Shown piece by piece: positions 34,929 to 48,156 of a stretch of 64,000 nt of DNA; position 1 is the stretch's first letter, and every line of letters begins with the position of its first letter. Under the pieces are notes generated by a model. That model was given only the letters and a program-made list of their open reading frames with translations. It searched no databases and was not told the DNA's origin. A program made the position numbers and the translations under genes. Origin of the DNA: Spinacia oleracea (lineage: Eukaryota > Streptophyta > Magnoliopsida > Caryophyllales > Amaranthaceae); contig NC_079491.1 in assembly GCF_020520425.1 (NCBI RefSeq), positions 28,883,449-28,947,448 of the forward strand. The letters are read 5' to 3'.

Positions 34929-37329
34929 TGTAACACCCCCAATTTCCATACCTGATTAGGTCTTATAGCGGAAGCATAAATTAATAAATTAAGGGCATTA
35001 CCGCCACATTTAGGCTTCAACCCAAATGTAAGGCTATATTTTCCAACAATAATCCAACCTTTATAAATGAACCAACATTGCCATAATTAAATAACTTAAA
35101 CCAACTACCCAAAATATCGTTACAAACTAAATTAAATAAAACCAACTGTTTGTCTCTAGGTGATCTACGTTATTAATAACTTGATACTAGTTGTTGTGAA
35201 ACGGTTGCTCATGACGTGCCACGCATACCTGTAAATTGAAAAAAACATATACAGAAGGGAAACCACAAATCAGTGGAAATTAAGTAAGTACTACTTCACC
35301 CTGTAAAACATTTTTGAAAACCTTTTCCCTTACTTTGGAAAACATTTTATTTTAAAACATTTCACGCACAAATAGCACATAGCAAGCACACGCACACAAC
35401 CCATAATTTAATAGTTAATTAATTACTCAGAGGTAAGAGAACAAGATAATTCCACCATAAATGTAGTTCGAGACTACCACCCTAATGGGTGTAACCACCA
35501 AAATAGGTCTTAGTCCTTAAGTGTGCACACCCCCCAGTGAGTGTTTTTAACTCAAAGGAGTAGAATAAGCCTAGGTCGTGCTAGTTATCTCCGACTAAAA
35601 TATTGAGACACGATGTGTCATACCACCAATGTGTTCATCACCTTAGGGGATCCTGCCTAAGATGTCTTACCAACTAAGAATATGTTTATCTCTACGTAAA
35701 TGTTGTTCTATACGTAGCACTGGCGTGGTCACATACACAAAGTAATTAATGGATATCAAAATCACATACTCTTGCACATTTCCAGAAATTGACTAACTAT
35801 TACGTACACTTCTAATTGCAACAATCCAAATTCATGAGTACCACTTTATTCTGATTATGCATGTCAGGTTGATAAAACCATAAACTCACCATAAATTGTC
35901 CAAGACAAAGTAATAACCTTACGCTAAACTACATGACCTGCCTTGCGACTATGTTTAATGATCAAACACACGGGTCATGCACATGAACTTGATAAAATAG
36001 CTACTGGTAGTGTATATATATACCCAAAAGCATTTTGAACATGGAAATCAATAAAAGAAGAAAGAGTCTATTATGACATTACTGGTCTTAATGAATTTGC
36101 AAAAGTCATATAACCCACATATACATATTACACATAGTCACGTTAAAATAATATTTTCATAGGGTTAAGGTAGTGAACATAGTAACTTACCTTAACAAGC
36201 TTAGTATCACCAACAGCACACGTAAGCACTAGTACGTATCCTCACGCTCTACGCACTCTACATACAAGCATGACATAATTGACGTCAATATATATACGAT
36301 CTGGGTGTAGCTACACCTATAAGAACTCTATGTATATATATGTATAATACGAGTATAGAGGTTTAAAGATTCTCCAAAACTAAGCTCTATTAGTATGCCA
36401 ACTTAGCATGGTTACCATTTATATTATCGTTTAAGTGTATGGGTCAAATAAAACAAGAAAGATGGTGCATTTACTTCACATTCCTCTTTTATATTATTAA
36501 TGGAGGAAATAAGGAATTGAGGGCAATAATGTAGTAGCTCTTGGAAGTCCACGTGATATTCCAATCAAATAATCAAGGCTAAATGAAGTAAGGTTCCTTT
36601 TATTTTTGAAATTCGATTATACGGGAATGACAAGGTCGAATAATAAGGAAAACTATACTCTGTTTGAAACGACACATTACCTTTGTTCAAGCTTGGCTCC
36701 TAGTGCTAACAGACCGGGTGTAAAGAGGAAGGCGAGGGCTTGAAGACGGTAGTCCTTACGGTAGAATCCGGTGATGTTTAATGGTGTTTCGGTTTAACCG
36801 AAAGTAGGTAGAAATCCACTTCGGCGCTCGAGGTTTTCCTGCGGTTTCTTATGCACGGCTCCTGGTGGTGTTTTGTGAGTGTACGAGGGTTTTGAAAAAA
36901 ATGTTGTATTAGGGTTTTGTACTATTATTTATATGGAAGGAGGATGATAAGGTTGTTCAGAACACGGTTACGATTACTAGCGTAAATTTAGGGATGATGA
37001 TGTTTATCTTTTTGTTAGTAGCAAATCCTAGACTAATAGGTTACGAGAGGTGATAAGTATGGAGTTTGTTTTACATGAAGATAAGAACTCTCTCTCTCTT
37101 TTTTTTTTTTTTTTTTTTTATATTTTAGAAAGGAACGTGAATGAGGTGCTAGGCTTACCATTATCTTAGATAATATTAGAAGCTAGTGTTATAAAAGTAT
37201 TCCACAAAGTAAAAGGTGTTATTATATAACTAAGGTTATAATTTTATACTATCATATATTATACATCTATATTATTATATGACTAAGGTTATTTATATTA
37301 TTTTCCTTAGTGAAATATGGGATATTACA
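34929..37329 (-). repeat. Element D 3' LTR
   Basis: 2401 bp; on the minus strand it starts TGTAATATCCCATATTTC and ends GGGGGTGTTACA, the form typical of Tekay/Del LTRs. A CT/T-rich tract is at about 37090-37120. Confidence 0.85.
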
Positions 37330-37362
37330 ATCTACCTCCCTTAAAGGAAGATTCGTCCTCGA
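37330..37362 (-). other. Element D polypurine tract
   Basis: On the minus strand TTTAAGGGAGGTAGAT directly precedes the 3' LTR, preceded by the GAGGACGAATC motif usual upstream of Tekay polypurine tracts. Confidence 0.85.
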
Positions 37363-37403
37363 ATCTTAGACAACGGGTGTATTATTAGCAACACTAATTA
37401 AGG

Positions 37404-40400
37404 TCATCTTATTATAAGTACGAAACTGTTAAAATCCACCCTCCTTAAAGGGAGTTGCGTCCCCGTAACTCTAATACATACCTGAGTAAATAACTCGGGA
37501 TATTTCTGTTTCATAGTATCCTCTACTTCCCAAGTAGCCTCTTCAGTTTGATGGTTCGACCATAAAACTTTTACTATCTTTACCTCCTTATTTCTTGTTT
37601 TTCTCACTTTCTCATCTAATATTTTTATGGGTTTCTCCTCATAAGTCAAAGTCTCATCCAATTCCACTACTTCTGGCTCAATCACATGCGATGGATCATG
37701 GATATACTTCTTGAGTTGTGAAATGTGAAAAACGTCATGTACCTTAGACAACTCGGTTGGCATGGCAAGTCTATAAGCAACTTCTCCAACTCTTTCTAAC
37801 ACTTCATAGGGGCCAATATACCTCGGGCTAAGTTTTCCCTTTTTACCAAATCTCATAACACCTTTGGTTGGTGAAACTTTCAACAACACCTTTTCTCCTA
37901 TTTTAAAGACAGCTTGGCGACGATCCTGATCAGCATATGATTTCTGTCTATCTTGTGCAGCTTTCATCCTCTCTTGGATAATTCGGACTTTCTCAACCGT
38001 GTCATGCAAATACCCAGGGCCTAACACCACTTGGTCAGTCATATCACTCCAGCATAACGGGCTTCTACATTTTCTTCCATAGAGAGCTTCATAAGGAGCC
38101 ATTCCTATACTTGCATGGTAGCTATTATTATAGGAAAATTCTACTAAATCCAATTGCTCTTCCCATGAACCTTTGAAATCAATGGCACAAGCTCTAAGCA
38201 TGTCTTCTAAGGTCTGAATGGTCCTCTCAGTCTGACCGTCTGTTGCTGGGTGAAATGCAGTACTATACTTCAATTGCGTTCCGAACGCCAAATGCACTTT
38301 CTCCCAAAAGTTCGAAAGGAACCTCGCATCTCTATCAGAAACAATGTTTTCCGGGACACCACGGTGTTTTACAATATTCTTAACATACGCAGCTGCCATT
38401 TGCTCCATTGACCATGTATCTTTCATCGGAATGAACCTAGCAGTCTTGGTCAAACGATCTACTACGACCCAAATAGTGTTCTTTCCGGTTTTAGTCAGAG
38501 GTAAGGCAGTCACAAAATCCATAGATATCGAATCCCACTTCCATTTTGGAACATCTAAAGGCTGAAGTAATCCCTTAGGTTTGCTTCTCTCAGCTTTCAC
38601 CTTCTGGCATGTCATACATCTAGAGACAAATTCAGCGACTTCTCTCTTCATTCTAGGCCACCAGAAATGTTGTTTGAGGTCCTTATAAAGCTTGTCGCCT
38701 CCGGGGTGTACGGAGTAAGGTGTGAAGTGTCCTTCTTTCATCAACTGGTTCTTTATTTCTTCACACTTCGTTGGAACACACCACCGACCCTCATAGCGAA
38801 TGCTACCATCATCATGCATCTTAAAAGGTCCTATTTCACCATTCTCCATTTTGGACATCACCCTTTTTAGCTTGACATCATCAGGTTGACCACTTCTAAT
38901 CTTCTCAAATATGGTAGGGGTAATACTCATAGCATATAGTTTTATTTCAGATTCCACCTCTCCATGCTCCTTAATCTCCAAGTTCAACCTCGAGAATTCC
39001 TCACACAACTTATCTGGGAGTACCCACATAGAATTGACTGAATGACTGGATTTCCTGCTCAACGCATCCGCCACTACATTGGCTTTTCCCTCATGGTATT
39101 GTATCTCAAGGTCATAATCTTTGATAAGTTCTAGCCATCTCCTTTGTCTCATATTTAATACCTTCTGCGTGAAAATGTACTTGAGGCTCTTATGGTCTGT
39201 GAATATCTTGCAGGTTACCCCATACAAATAGTGTCTCCATATCTTGAGTGCAAAAACAACTGCAGCTAACTCCAGATCATGAGTAAGGTAGTTTTCCTCA
39301 AACGGTTTCAATTGTCTAGAAGCATAAGCCACAACTTTACCATTTTGCATAAGAACACACCCTAAACCTTTCTTTGAAGCGTCACTATAAACATCAAATC
39401 CTTCATCTCCAGATGGCAATGTCAGCACCGGGGTTGTGGTTAACCTTGTTTTCAATTCTTGGAAAGATTCTTCACATTTATCATCTCATTGAAACTTCAC
39501 AGTTTTCTTCATAAGGTTGGTTAGGGGTCTCGCAATCCTCGAAAAGTCTTTCACAAATCTACGGTAATAACCAGCTAAACCCAAAAAGCTACGAATCTCA
39601 GTCACATTAGTAGGTTTAGGCCAACTCATTACAGCTTGAACCTTTGAGGGGTCTACGAAAACTCCTTCCTTTAAGATGATATGACCTAAGAAAGCTACCT
39701 CGTTTCTCCAAAAATCGCACTTAGACAATTTTTCATACAATCTTTTCTCTCTCAAGGTCTCTAAAATCACACGCAGATGTTGTTCATGATCTTCAGGGGT
39801 CTTAGAGTATATCAAAATATCATCAATGAATACTACCACAAATTGATCAAGGTAGGGTCTAAATACACGATTCATGAGGTCCATAAAAACGGCTGGGGCA
39901 TTGGTTAACCCAAATGGCATAACTGTGAACTCATAATGGCCATACCTTGTTCTAAAAGCAGTCTTTGCTACGTCTTTTTTCGCAATTTTCAACTGATGGT
40001 ACCCAGATCTTAAGTCAATCTTAGAGAAGGTTCCAGCACCCTTCAGCTGGTCAAAAAGGTCATCTATACGAGGCAATGGATACTTGTTTTTTATCGTGAC
40101 TTGATTTAGCTCCCTATAATTTATACATAACCTCAAGCTTCCATCCTTCTTCTTCACGAAGAGCACAGGGGCTCCCCATGGTGACACACTTGGCCTAATA
40201 TATCCTTTATTCAACAAATCCTCTATCTGATTCTTCAACTCCTTCATCTCGGCAGGGGCCATACGATAAGGTGCTTTAGAAATTGGCGCAGTTCCTGGAA
40301 TCAACTCTATGGTGAACTCAACTTCTCTATCTGGGGGCATCTCTGGAATATCCTCAGGGAATACGTCAGGAAACTCCTTAACAACCAGAATATTACTTAA

Positions 40401-40912
40401 TTCACTATCTTCTCTCTTCAAATCTTGAATCTGACACAGGTAGGCTTCCTGTCCTTTTCTAAGGTACTTATGCATAGCTAAGGCTGATATGATCTTCACC
40501 CCAGGTTTGGTTACAATGCCCTGGTAGGATATTCTATTCCCATTTGGACCTTTCAGAACAACTTTTTGATCATGACACTCTATTCGGGCTCTATATTTTC
40601 CCAACCAATCCATTCCCAATATGACATCCAAATCATCCAGATTGAACTCTATAAGGTCTCCTGGTAGTATAGTCCCGCTAATGTTTATTGAAACATCCTT
40701 ATAAAGTTTTCTACATGACACTACCTCTCCAGTTGGAATAGAAATTTGAGCAGAAATATGAGAAGAAGGTTCCAGTCCTAATTTCTTAACTAGGGCAGGT
40801 GATATGAATGAATGTGAAGCTCCAGAATCAAAAAGTACATATGCAGGAATAGAGTTTATAAGAAAAGTACCAGTCACCACATTAGCCTCTCCATTAGCCT
40901 GAGCTTGGTTCA
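37404..40912 (-). pseudogene. Element D pol: protease, RT, RNase H, integrase, chromodomain
   Basis: The larger part of a single gag-pol frame. Domains in order: retropepsin with [12 protein letters not shown] with [23 protein letters not shown] and the catalytic [12 protein letters not shown]; RNase H ([21 protein letters not shown]); integrase with zinc finger ending CMTCQKVK and core [25 protein letters not shown]; then a chromodomain near the end ([16 protein letters not shown]), which marks the chromovirus clade. One TGA at 39486-39488 replaces what is normally a Trp before the RNase H, and is the only stop in this part. The upstream end at 40912 is the Helitron boundary; the frame resumes in gag at 46591, and the two lengths sum to a multiple of three. 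Confidence 0.92.
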
Positions 40913-41635
40913 TCTCTATTCTATAAGCCAAGAGCTGAGGTTGTTTTTGTAAATTAACTTTTCGTGTCCCCCATTAATTTTACAGAAATACCATCCCCGG
41001 TTTTACTTTGTGATCTACCTTATCAACCTAATTTGACTGACTAAAACGCCCAAAATCGTTTACCAGGGCCCATGGGTTGAACAATTGAATGCACTACTTA
41101 AATTAGGGCTGATTGATTACTTAAATCAGGAAACTAATTAAACATTAGGAAAGAAATTATTACACATTATTACAAATTATTACAGCTTATTCTAATTGCC
41201 AAATTAAAACAAATTTACATTGTAAAACGAGAAAACAGTCCAAAAAATCTCAAAAATCTCCAAAGAAAAAAAAACTCCAAAAACAAGAACCGGAAAACAA
41301 CGTTCTACAGCATTGATTCTCAGAAGAAGAAGAAGAATCATTTGCAACGTTTGATTCTCAGAAGAACCATATCATCGTTCTTGAAGTCGTTCCCATACAA
41401 GTAAGTATACTTTTCACGAATCCTTGCAAGAAACAATAAAAATAATAACACCTTTAGTATAGATTCGTGAATATTAATGCATAACCAACAAGGATAAGGC
41501 CATTAAAATTGTAATATGCATAAAATACATGGAATATAGTATGCATAACAGAAATTAAACAATTTTAAATTAATAATGATTCGTGATTTTGTATGCATAA
41601 ACAAATTTTCTTTTTAAAGATTGTTGCTATGTAAA

Positions 41636-42431
41636 TTAAATCGGTCTAACTTATATAATTTCTTTAATTTATTTTGCAGATTTGAAAATACAAGGTATGT
41701 AATTTTCATGCTTTTATGAATTTCAATTAATTATTTCACATTTTAATCCATGCTTTGAATTAAACAATCCCTTATATTTTTTTTATGTTAAAATCATGTT
41801 TTTTAGAAAATAATACACATTTTAATTCATGTTTGTTTAATCTCTTATTGCAGATTTCAAAGTATAAGGTATGTAACTTCCACACTTTTATGAATTTTTT
41901 AATTAATTATTTCAAATTTTATTTCACGCTTTTAATTAAATAATCTCTTATATTTTTTTAAGGTTTATAGGGTTTTTGAGAGAATTATGAATCTCTTATG
42001 TTTCTGTTTATAATATTTCTGTCATTAGAATTAAATCGGTCTAACTTATATAATTTTGTTAATTTATTTTGCAGATTTGAAATACAAGGTATGTAAGTTT
42101 CATGCTTTTATGAGTTTCAATTAACTTTCTTGCTTCTATTAAAAATTATTTCAAATTTTAATTGCAGATTAAAATCTGCAAATCTGCAAAATATAAATTA
42201 TTTCAAATTGAATCTACAATATGAAATTGCAGATTATAAATTGTTTCAAATTTTAATTCATGCTTTTAATTAAATAATCATGTTTGGGAGAATTACGAAT
42301 TTCTGTTTACATTTGTGAGATTTGTGTCATTACAATTATGAATCAGAAAATAATTGACTTGAATTGGTTTTAATGCAGATTTGAAGTTGAGTTAAAAGTT
42401 CATAACGAGATCAAATAACGAACAACAAACG
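41636..42431 (+). repeat. Repeated micro-exon-like modules in the Helitron
   Basis: Four modules each have a TGCAG acceptor, a very short exon-like stretch beginning ATTT, and a GTATGT donor: 41680-41694, 41854-41868, 42075-42088 and 42379-42431. The flanks are similar too (after the donor, a CTTTTATGAATTTCAATTAA-like stretch; before the acceptor, ATCGGTCTAACTTATATAAT at about 41640 and 42027). Preceded at about 41300-41400 by a leader-like stretch ending in a good donor GTAAGTATAC. It may be a captured gene's leader exons that were duplicated. Confidence 0.6.
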
Positions 42432-44718
42432 GTATGTGCCAATCAAACAAAAATAATAGTAATAGCCATGCTTTTAAACTAATTTAATTAATTATTTCAG
42501 ATTTGAATTCATGCTGATAAATCGACTACTAATTTAATTAATTAAATCGTCTCATATTTTATTTTAATTACTTTAATTACTTGAAAAAAAATCGGTTCAT
42601 TACAAAGTATTTGCTTAATAATTAGTTTTCAACATTATTTCAGATTACTTGATTAGTTTTTAAATTAAATAAAAGTGATATAATTTGCTGATATCCTCAA
42701 ATTGGGATCAATTTCAAACAAGAAATGATCTCTATTACTTAATGAAGACCCCCGCCCTCCACCCACTCCTTAGTTAACACACTAAAAATTGGAGAAAAAA
42801 CCCTAATTATAATAAAAATCACCCAGAAAAAGTCATTAGAAATAACAAGGAAATTAATAACAGAAAAAATTCAACATCAACCCAGTAATCACCAAATATA
42901 AGGGTGTAAATTACATATTTTGAAACCCTACTTTTATCAATTACCAGAAGGAAATTGTTCAAGAAGGGTCAAAGCTCCCAATGAATGGTCAATTGTTTCA
43001 TGTGAATTGTAGTAGTGATATCATAAGCCGTATGGTTAAGAAAGGATTCCGAGGAGATTGATGAAATCATTGACAAAGTTAAATTGTTAGGTGGGTCCAA
43101 ATCACCGCCTTTATGGAATATTACAAGCTCAAGCTTTCAGATGCCTTTACAAAATTTTCTAAGAAGGAACGGGAAAATGTGAGGAACATTTGCAAAAGTG
43201 CAGACATAATTTATGAAAGCCAAACTCAAATAAAGGACCTCAAATCCAAGAAACCCTAAATTGGGATCAATTTCAGCCAAGAAACCCTCAATTTTCAAAC
43301 ACCCAGAAGCTAAAATCAACTAATAATCTCAAATCCCGAATTAGAAATGAATCCCTCATGAAACCCAACTAAACAATAACCTAATAAATCCCTCATGAAT
43401 CCCTCATGAATACCTCAATGACCGAGAACCCAAAACAAAACAATAACCTAATAAATCGAATAACCCAATTTCAAACAAAAAAATAAATTTCAGATTGTGA
43501 AATTTCGAAAATAAAAGAGACAGATAAAACGAAATCATTAAACCATCATTAAATATCAAGCAACTCAGATTATGGTACCTATCGCCTCGCAAATCGCCTC
43601 GGATAGAGCTTAGGCCAGCGCCTCGAGCCCCTCGAACAGCGCCTCGTGCGCCTCACCACCGCTCCTGGACCTCTCTCTCCAACCCATGGAGGGACACAAC
43701 ATGCAAATCAAAAGTGCAAATAAATTAGTTGACAAATAACTAAGACAACGAAATAAAACTAAAATTATGCAACAAATATTCTGCATTAACTAAATTCCGA
43801 TTATAAAAAATACTCCTTTCTTTTCCACATTCTCTCAATTTCTACTGTATTTTCCAAAATCTCTATTTTTTTATTAAAAACCCCAAGAATTTTCACAAAA
43901 ACACAAACTACATCAACAAGAAGCCGCACCATATTCACAAAATCCTAATCTTATTAACTCTCAACAAAATTGATTTATTAAACAGGAAAAATTTTCAAAT
44001 TCACAAGCCAAAATCATGCAGAATAATTCAACTGGGATAAAATTCAACTATACATCATATAAAAATTACACAAAACCAATCAAGGTCCAGAAAATCAAAC
44101 AAATCTACAACAAAATAAATCAAAATTTTAAAATTATAGTAAATAGACACAAACAGGAGCTGAACAGGATTGATATTAAAATACAACCGCGTGTAAACAA
44201 AAGCATTCAAAAGACATAACAAGAGAGGCAAACCTCGCAGGGGTTTCTTTTCCTCCGAAAGTTGAGAAATAATATAAATAACTGCTGCTGCAATGGATAT
44301 GGGACTTCTCCTATAAGGATTGCAAGAAAGACCGTAACATTATACTTATTCTAAGAATTGAGGCACAGCCGCATGACCCATACAAGCTTTTCTCTTATAG
44401 AAAAAAAGATGTTTACATATTCATCACACACGGTTCAACTCTGAAACAGTAGAATTTCACAACACAGTACAATTTCACAAAACGGTACACTACAATGCAT
44501 CAAATACAATGCTATCAATAACATCAAAGTTATGCATGAATTTCCTCCTTTTCTCAGTCACAGAACATACAGTGAGGAGTTATAGTTTTCCAACACCTTA
44601 CTTTCGATTAGGTTTCTTTTATGGTGAGATTCAATTAGGTTTATTGAGTATGCATTAACATGCTTTTTTTCAGACCAATACAGCCAAACAACTGAAAGTA
44701 CCTGAACTTACTCACATC

Positions 44719-44771
44719 CTCGCCTCGCCTCGCCTCGCCTCGCCTCGCCCAGCGCCTCGCCTCGCCTCGCC
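44719..44771. repeat. (CGCCT)n microsatellite in the Helitron
   Basis: About six perfect CGCCT units, then an interrupted continuation; a related CGCCTCG-rich patch is at 43585-43660. Confidence 0.9.
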
Positions 44772-45439
44772 ATCTGCCTTCGCTTCTTCCTCTCCAATCC
44801 TTATAATTTCATGACATGCAAACCAAGAATTCCAAAAATAATTAGGTCTTAAACAAAAACAACAGAAATACGATAAATCAATATCGAAACAACAAGATCT
44901 GGAAATTTAGAAGGAAATAAAGCAAAAAAAATCATTAGAATTCACAAGAAATAAAAAGACGAGATATACCTATGCACTCACCATTTGTTGAACAGATCTA
45001 AAATATGCATGAGTGTTATCGCCATTTTTGCTCAGATCTTCTTCAAAGTAGTTGGAAATGAGGTGAGTTAGATAAGAGGTGAGATAAAGGAGGGACCATC
45101 TCCATTTTTGAGATGGAAAGTGCGGTGAAGAGATTTGAGATGGAAAGTGCGGCGAAACGAGAGGGGAGATGGAGATTTCGCCATAGTTTGAGAGAAAAGA
45201 AGGAGATCACCAAAATGAGGGGAGAGAAAGGAGAAAGAAACAAAAGGAAATAGGGTTAGATGCCACAACGGCGGTATGAGGAGAGAGAAATAAGAGATAG
45301 GAAGATTATGAACAAAAGAAAATAGGCCAGCCTTATGAATTAAACAGGCTTTAAGAAACTGGGCTCAGTCAATAAAATGGGCCCACTTTCTAAACTTGCT
45401 TAAAACGAAAATTATAATCTCTATTGTATTTAAAAGCTG

Positions 45440-45800
45440 AAGTTAAACAATTAAATGAAATTTGATTTTTACTGCATAATACCCATAAAAAGCATCAAAA
45501 GTCCAAATATATAATCTATTTTAATTAAAATTTTATTTTTAGAGGAAAGATAAACAAAAAGCATCAAAATTAAATATTTGATCTATTTTAAATTAACGTA
45601 AAAGAGAAAGAAAAGAAAAGAGAAACAAAAAACAAAAAAATCAAAAGTCCAAATATTTAAATCTATTTTAAGTTAAAGCTTTCGTTTTAGTAGAAAAGAA
45701 AAGCAAAAAGGAATCAAAATAAAATATTTACTTTATTTTATATTTTAAATTAAAATTTTCGTTTTAGCGGAAAAGAAAAACTCGACTTTAATCTAAATAA
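45440..45800. repeat. Degenerate 80-120 bp repeats, AT-rich, in the Helitron
   Basis: Three or four imperfect copies of a segment containing AGCATCAAAAGTCCAAATAT, then ATCTATTTTAAATTAAA, then a GAAAAGAAAAG run. Confidence 0.6.
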
Positions 45801-46055
45801 AACCTTAAAATAATCTTTTTAAAAAATAAAATAAAATAAAATAGTGACTAAGTGCATTGTCCACTCTCCAACATAATTATTACAACATTTTTTGTTTTTA
45901 AATTATTAATAATATTCCGCATGCATCGCTATTGCAAGTGAAATTAAATAATATTTTTTTTCACACTGCGTATAACTTACATTATCCACTCTCTATTATA
46001 ATTCGTATAACATTTAATTGTGGTTTTTAATTTACGAGTTTGTTATTGATTTTGT

Positions 46056-46265
46056 AGGGATATTATGACAGAGTCAGTAACCGGGCGACAACAACTTGAT
46101 TCACTAACCTCGAGATGCGGACGTCTACTCCAACAGTTTTTTGTAGATAACTGTGTCAAAATGCAAGCCAATAATTTGAGGTGGATTGCACTCAACCAAG
46201 ATAAGATACGTGATGATTTATACAAGGGTTTAGAAGATTCTTTAAATGTTAGAAAGCATAACTGA
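46056..46265 (+). pseudogene. Helitron Rep/helicase gene fragment
   Basis: An exon-like stretch after a TTTTGTAG acceptor encodes about 67 residues ending in TGA, including RLLQQFFVDNCVKMQANNLR and KIRDDLYKGLEDSLN. This resembles the conserved segment of plant Helitron-encoded helicases just upstream of or within the Helitron_like_N region (pattern RLFQQ..VD.Y......LR......K.R..LY.GL.D). The rest of the helicase is absent. It lies on the same strand as the Helitron termini predict. Confidence 0.65.
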
Positions 46266-46329
46266 GATTCTGATTTTTTCGTTGAGATATGTTAGTTGTA
46301 ACAAAATAATTTTAACTTTAATTCACACT

Positions 46330-46360
46330 TTCGCACACATCGCGTGCATATAAGATTAGG
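46330..46360 (+). other. Second Helitron 3'-end-like hairpin
   Basis: GCACACATCGCGTGCATATA, followed by AGATTAG, closely resembles the terminal hairpin at 46564-46590 but lacks CTAG. It is probably an older or defective terminator that was bypassed. Confidence 0.55.
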
Positions 46361-46590
46361 ATTTGATAATGTTGCGTATGTTCTTTATATTGTGCTAATA
46401 TGTTTTTTTCTTAACTTTTCAACCATGCATTTGTGATGAAATCTTCCAATAGGTATTAAACCATTGCTTAAAAAAATTGTCTGAAGAAAAATATATAGAT
46501 AGTCATTCTACGATCATAAATATTGATTTATTAATGTTGGTTTACATGCATTCTAAACTTCACGCACGCATCGCGTGCATAAAATACTAG

Positions 46591-47652
46591 TCACAAATAT
46601 CCTCCCCTTGTTGCCACCATTCACATTCCCATTGCTGCTATTCGGGGTAGACAAGGTCTTGTTAGGGCCATTTTGAGCAGATTGGCTCCCTGAAGGGTTA
46701 CCTTGATTGTTGTTATTCCTGAAATTGTTCTGCCTCCCTTGTTGTTGCTGACCCCCATTTTTCTTAGCATAGCACTCAAACTCACGATGTCCCATCTTCT
46801 TGCAACCAAAGCACTGCACAACATTCCCCTTACAATCAACCCCTGGGTGGTCCTTACTACACTGCTTGCAATAGTAGTGTCTCTCATTCCTTTTTCCGTT
46901 CCCATTCCCATACTTCTGGTTCTGCCCTTGGTTTTGGGGTTTCCCTCCATTATTTCCTCGATAATTGTTGTTATTTCCATGGTATCCTCCACCCGAACCT
47001 TGATTACCATTGTTTTACCTAGGCCTCTTATCCCCATAGCCTCCAGAATTTCCCCCACTCTGATTGATGTTCCTCGAATCTCCTTCCTTTCTCTTACCCC
47101 TAGACTTGATTTCCTCCTCCAGTTTCTCAACTCTGTAGTGACTCGCTGCGCTAACATAAGCTTCTTGCAAGGTTCGGCATCCCAAAACAATCACAACCTT
47201 CTGGGTGTCAAAGTTCAAACCTCGAATGAATTTGTTGGCCTTAGCTCTCTCATCAGGGACCATAGTAGGTGCAAACCTAGCTAGCTCTAGGAACTTAGAA
47301 TGATACTCTTGGACAGACATGTTTCTCTTCCTAAGGTCGGCAAACTCATCGAATTTTTGCATTTTCACATGTTCAGGGTAAAACCTATCCCTCATAGCAT
47401 CCTTAAAGGCCTCCCAGTTAAATCCACGTTCAACAACTAGGTCAGCTCGGGAGGTGGACCACCAAATATCAGCTTCTCCCTTAAGATAATAGGTTGCAGA
47501 AGGGATTCTCTCTTCCTTAGGGCACCATATAGCCTGAAATAGTTTATCAAATTCACGGATCCAGTTTTCTAGGATACTAGGGTCCTCTTCACCTTGGAAG
47601 TAAGGTGGGTTTCTACTGGCGAATTTCTTAGCATAGTCAGGATTGTTGTTTC

Positions 47653-47686
<34 letters not shown>

Positions 47687-47785
47687 CAACAAAGCCGCTT
47701 CTAAGGTTTGGGTCAGTTCTGTGAGTTGCTGAAGCCGTTCAGCCAATTCAGCATTAGTGGGAGGACGATTGTTCCTTCCTGACAT
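46591..47785 (-). pseudogene. Element D gag (N-terminal part of gag-pol)
   Basis: Starts with ATG at 47785 (MSGRNNRPPTNAELAERLQQ). It has an Asn run encoded by a GTT/AAC repeat, a retrotransposon gag core (YYLKGEADIWW, FYPEHVKMQKFDEF, FLELARFAPTMVPDE), a Gly/Asn-rich stretch, and two CCHC zinc knuckles (CKQCSKDHPGVDC and CFGCKKMGHREFEC). An in-frame TAA at 47015-47017 lies between the core and the knuckles; the frame is otherwise open to the Helitron boundary. A longer start at 47797 adds only four residues. The product would be the capsid and nucleocapsid. Confidence 0.9.
47655..47690. repeat. (TTG)n microsatellite encoding poly-Asn in gag
   Basis: About 11 GTT units, read as AAC on the minus strand, within element D gag. 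Confidence 0.9.
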
Positions 47786-48156
47786 GGTTATCTGCACCCA
47801 AGGATTGATGTATTCCTCAATTAATTACTACTCTCTTCTAGTTTACGTGTACATTCAGACAATTTAATCACAACAATTTCCACCAGGCAGAATTTACAAA
47901 GATTTCCACCTCATATAATTCATAACAATACCCAACACATAGAACGGGTAACAATTCTCTTTAATATTTCAATAATGTAATCAATTGACATCAAATATCC
48001 CAATAGGATCTGTACAATAACGAAAGAAAACTTAACTAAACAAGTAAAAAAAAACTAATAGATGAAAATGTACCCTTGGTCTAAATAAACTATTCCTATG
48101 ACTACTTCTATTCCATGAGTGGCCACATGGCCCCACTACTAAGTCTTTTCAAAATC

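Larger units (their letters stand above)
40913..46590 (+). mobile_element. Helitron (non-autonomous) inserted in element D gag-pol
   Basis: The 5' end is TCTCTATTCTATA, close to the plant Helitron start. The 3' end has the hairpin GCACGC-atc-GCGTGC about ten bases before a terminal CTAG. It sits between A (40912) and T (46591) without target duplication, the Helitron signature. Removing it restores an uninterrupted gag-pol frame, which confirms both boundaries to the base. The 5.7-kb interior lacks an intact Rep-helicase gene and holds only a fragment near the 3' end, plus several simple repeats and repeated micro-exon-like modules. Confidence 0.9.

Noticed and set aside
45043-45268. Minus-strand frames in the Helitron (66 codons each)
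   Set aside because: Built on a local duplication GAGATGGAAAGTGCGG; hydrophobic low-complexity peptides with no family resemblance.
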